Both the position numbers and the translations under genes were made by a program. Source: an uncultured Lachnospiraceae bacterium (GTDB lineage: Bacteria; Bacillota; Clostridia; Lachnospirales; Lachnospiraceae). Taken from it: DNA of 9,291 nt. Under the pieces are notes generated by a model that worked only from the letters and a program-made list of their open reading frames with translations, did not search any database and was not told where the DNA came from. Numbering within the stretch: the first letter of the stretch is position 1; each line of letters starts with the position of its first letter. Location: positions 1 through 9,291 of the forward strand of contig CAJUQO010000081.1 in assembly GCA_910588295.1 (NCBI GenBank). The letters are read 5' to 3'. Shown in pieces: positions 7,568-9,291 of this stretch.

Positions 7568-8421
7568 TGAAAAGGATACGGCTGGTGAAGGCGGCAGTAA
7601 GGTCGGCGGATCTGTTTTCCGCGGATATTGTTGAGCTCATGACCCGCCTGAAATTACTGTATAAGGTTCCGTTTTCTTATTTGGTGACGGGAGAGCATGT
7701 TCTGCCGCCGGAAAGCCTGCGTTTTTTTGTCATAGACGGCAATTGGACGGACGCCCTTGTCCAGGGGGCCTTATCCCTGGGCCGGGCCTCCGGACAGGAC
7801 GGGGTTTTTGACCAGACGGTGCATCGCATGTCTGCACCCGTGGCAAACCGCCGGTTAAGGCAGGTCCGTCTGGGGATCATGCATGAGAATCATAAAAGGG
7901 GGCTGGAAGGGAAGGAACGGAATACAGCTTCGGAGATCCAGACCGGTTTCCTGCTCCGCTCCGCGCTGGTAAGGCGTATGAAGGGGCTGGAGATTACAGG
8001 AAAAAGCGGAGACAGTCAGATAGAGATTCTGCGGATGGAGACTCTGGCGGATGATATCATGATCTGCATTTTTGACGGCGAGCTCACGGATCTGGTGATC
8101 GCGGAGCCGCAGACCGGATTGCGGTTTGGCAGCCCGGATGATTCCAGGGTCATTCAGGTGCGTTCCGTTGCCGATGACGGTTCCTTTGGGAAATACAGGG
8201 GCGATACGGTCGATTTACATACATTTACGCAGGAGAATGGGAAACTGGATGTTTCCCGGCTCGCCAAAGAGCTGGGGAACGTACTGGGACAGGAGATTGG
8301 CGCGGCGGAATGGGCCTTTGAGCTGATGGCGGTCGCGCACAGGGCGGAGTTTATAAAAAATGAAACAGTTAGTGATTCCATTTTGCGTGGAGGCTTTTCT
8401 TTCCAATGGAAAGACCTCTGA
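7567..8421 (+). CDS. Uncharacterised family B protein, 284 aa
   Basis: Unknown function. Motifs fit a hypothetical-protein family I recall without a name: VPFSYLV (34-40), VLPPESLRFFVIDGNW (45-60), DALVQGALSLGR (62-73), GFLLRSALV (127-135) with GLEI just after (140-143), ILRMETLADDIMICIFDG (154-171), and EPQTGLRFGSPDD (180-192). These have the family form 'VPFNYLVP..LPPESIRFF.VD.NW.DAL..GALS.GR' and 'GFLLRS'. No membrane segment, signal peptide or catalytic motif is seen. The ATG at 7567 is chosen from the GGAGG at 7554-7558; the start overlaps the family A stop by one base. The last 62 bases overlap the next gene in another frame, so the C-terminal tail from about residue 265 (KNETVSDSILRGGFSFQWKDL region) is constrained by both. 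It is likely an assembly partner of its neighbours rather than a stand-alone enzyme. Confidence 0.85.
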   Translation: MKRIRLVKAAVRSADLFSADIVELMTRLKLLYKVPFSYLVTGEHVLPPESLRFFVIDGNWTDALVQGALSLGRASGQDGVFDQTVHRMSAPVANRRLRQVRLGIMHENHKRGLEGKERNTASEIQTGFLLRSALVRRMKGLEITGKSGDSQIEILRMETLADDIMICIFDGELTDLVIAEPQTGLRFGSPDDSRVIQVRSVADDGSFGKYRGDTVDLHTFTQENGKLDVSRLAKELGNVLGQEIGAAEWAFELMAVAHRAEFIKNETVSDSILRGGFSFQWKDL

Positions 8422-9262
8422 TAATAAAAGGGTTCCGGTCATTTCGCCGGATTATAGAAAGGTTTCTTATACATCCTTTTTGGGAAGCAAAAATACACCG
8501 GAGGCTTTTCAGACGGCCCCGGTACTGAAGGCCGGGGCGCATCTGCACTTTATCCTGCCGGACGCCTTGACCCATGCTGGGGAGGAGGGCTATCCGGCGG
8601 TTCCCAACCGGTATATTGTGACAAGACTTTACGCCGCCGGCAGCGGGGACAGGATCATCACGAAATGCTTCATGGTGGAAAGTGATTTCATGAGCGTGGA
8701 CGCCTCTTACGCCGACAGTATCACGATCCCGAGGTTCCAGGAAAAGGATCTGAGAAAAAACTGGAGATACCTGGGAAGGAGCTACTGTATAGATGACAGG
8801 CCCGGAAAGAACGGGGACGATGAATATCTGGAAAAGCTGACGGCGGTGGGGGCCGGGGATCCGATGTTTGCGGCCTACTATCCGTCCTGCTCCAGCGTAT
8901 TTGGCTTTTATGATGATCTGCGGGACGTCCCCTTGAACACTTCCGTTTCCTATTTTGTCGTCGGGTATTACAGCAATGCTTCCGACGACAGGTTTAACCG
9001 CGTGGAGACTTCGGAGGATTATCAGAAACTGCTGGCGGAAATGAATCTTTCGGCGCCGCAGGCCGGGGAGCCGTGCAACAGCTGCGTACTGTTCGGAGAG
9101 ATCAGCCATATTCTCTGGAAGGGGCCGCAGGAGGAGTACGTCGCGCCGTCTGCAGGGGAGATCCGCGTGGCGGCGGGCCATACTTCAGCAGAGGCGTTAT
9201 CGGCGGTTATCGTCCGTTCCATGGGACTTACCGGGGATCCTGGATTCTCGCAGTTAACATGA
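8360..9262 (+). CDS. Uncharacterised family C protein, 300 aa, probably truncated
   Basis: Unknown function. Landmarks recall a family of long bacterial hypothetical proteins: MKQLVIPFCVEAFLSN at the start, HLHFILPDALTHAG (61-74), YPAVPNRYIVTRL (78-90), LTAVGAGDPMFAAYY (160-174), VFGFYDDL (180-187), SYFVVGYYS (197-205) and VAAGHTSAEALSAV (270-283). The family form is 'HLHWALPDALT.G', 'FPAVPNRWLV.R', 'LTA.G.GDP.FAA' and 'SYLVVGWYS'. My recollection is that full members run well beyond 300 residues and continue past the GHTSAEAL element. Here the frame ends only about 20 residues later, in TGDPGFSQLT. The gene is therefore likely broken or cut at an assembly edge. The ATG at 8360 lies inside the previous gene, with GGAG at 8346-8349 ten bases upstream. 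The family-like N-terminus supports it. No signal peptide or catalytic motif is visible. Confidence 0.75.
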   Translation: MKQLVIPFCVEAFLSNGKTSDNKRVPVISPDYRKVSYTSFLGSKNTPEAFQTAPVLKAGAHLHFILPDALTHAGEEGYPAVPNRYIVTRLYAAGSGDRIITKCFMVESDFMSVDASYADSITIPRFQEKDLRKNWRYLGRSYCIDDRPGKNGDDEYLEKLTAVGAGDPMFAAYYPSCSSVFGFYDDLRDVPLNTSVSYFVVGYYSNASDDRFNRVETSEDYQKLLAEMNLSAPQAGEPCNSCVLFGEISHILWKGPQEEYVAPSAGEIRVAAGHTSAEALSAVIVRSMGLTGDPGFSQLT

Positions 9263-9290
9263 CGAGGTTGGTACCTTCACTCCGAGATCC
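9242..9290. repeat. Imperfect inverted repeat at the window end
   Basis: GGATTCTCGCAGT (9242-9254) pairs with ACTCCGAGATCC (9279-9290) over about 12 positions, with one bulged T and one C/C mismatch. The 24-base interior can form a further short stem (GAGGT with ACCTT). It spans the stop codon of the family C gene. A terminator, a mobile-element end or an assembly artefact are all possible. No T-tract can be seen because the window stops. Confidence 0.4.
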
Positions 9291-9291
9291 T

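Noticed and set aside
8516..8538. 7-bp GC hairpin GCCCCGG/CCGGGGC inside the family C gene
   Set aside because: It is short, lies in GC-rich codons, has no T-tract, and is expected by chance in such sequence.
8369..9181. Long open frame on the minus strand (270 codons)
   Set aside because: It lies fully opposite the family C gene, which has recognisable motifs. The minus-strand product is rich in Arg, His and Pro with no domain or ribosome binding site, typical of an antisense shadow in GC-rich coding DNA.
2351..9262. Contractile injection system or prophage tail interpretation
   Set aside because: The coupled large and small structural-looking proteins invite it, but no sheath, tube, baseplate, spike or AAA+ ATPase motif is present in this window.

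Overview
The window is bacterial and best fits a mid-GC Firmicute of the Clostridia/Lachnospiraceae type. The reasons are strong purine-rich Shine-Dalgarno sites (GGAGG/AAGGAG) before most starts, frequent AGG, CGG and ATA codons, and GC near half over most of the length. The taxonomy is inference. All genes lie on the + strand and read in one direction.

Layout. Positions 1-236 are AT-rich. They hold a possible frameshifted 3' remnant of another gene (3-136) and a candidate sigma-A promoter (117-147). A 166-residue AT-rich gene of unknown function follows (237-737). Next is a metallo-beta-lactamase-fold hydrolase of the ComEC/Rec2-like soluble type, with an unrecognised N-terminal half and an Asn/Gln-rich catalytic half (779-2272). 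After a 78-base gap comes a tightly coupled run: a giant beta-rich protein with the hallmarks of DUF6603 (2351-6349), then three uncharacterised genes (6353-7567, 7567-8421, 8360-9262). Junctions within this run are a 3-base gap, a 1-base TGATG overlap and a 62-base overlap. Together these make a translationally coupled operon. The last gene looks cut short close to the window end, where the sequence forms an imperfect inverted repeat.

The three genes after the DUF6603 gene match, by conserved motifs I recall from bacterial hypothetical proteins, three families without an assigned function. I label them A (LPFVVL..RTFPWE, DVTYAAAWQLGR), B (LPPESLRFF, GFLLRS) and C (HLHFILPDAL, VPNR). Their tight coupling in fixed order with a DUF6603 protein and an MBL hydrolase suggests one multi-component assembly. 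It would be an undescribed system whose large structural partner is DUF6603, whose enzyme is the MBL protein, and whose A/B/C proteins are accessory or structural. No signal peptides or membrane segments were seen, so a cytoplasmic location is most likely. No phage tail, sheath, ATPase, nuclease, transposase or regulator gene is present, so the biological role cannot be fixed from this window.
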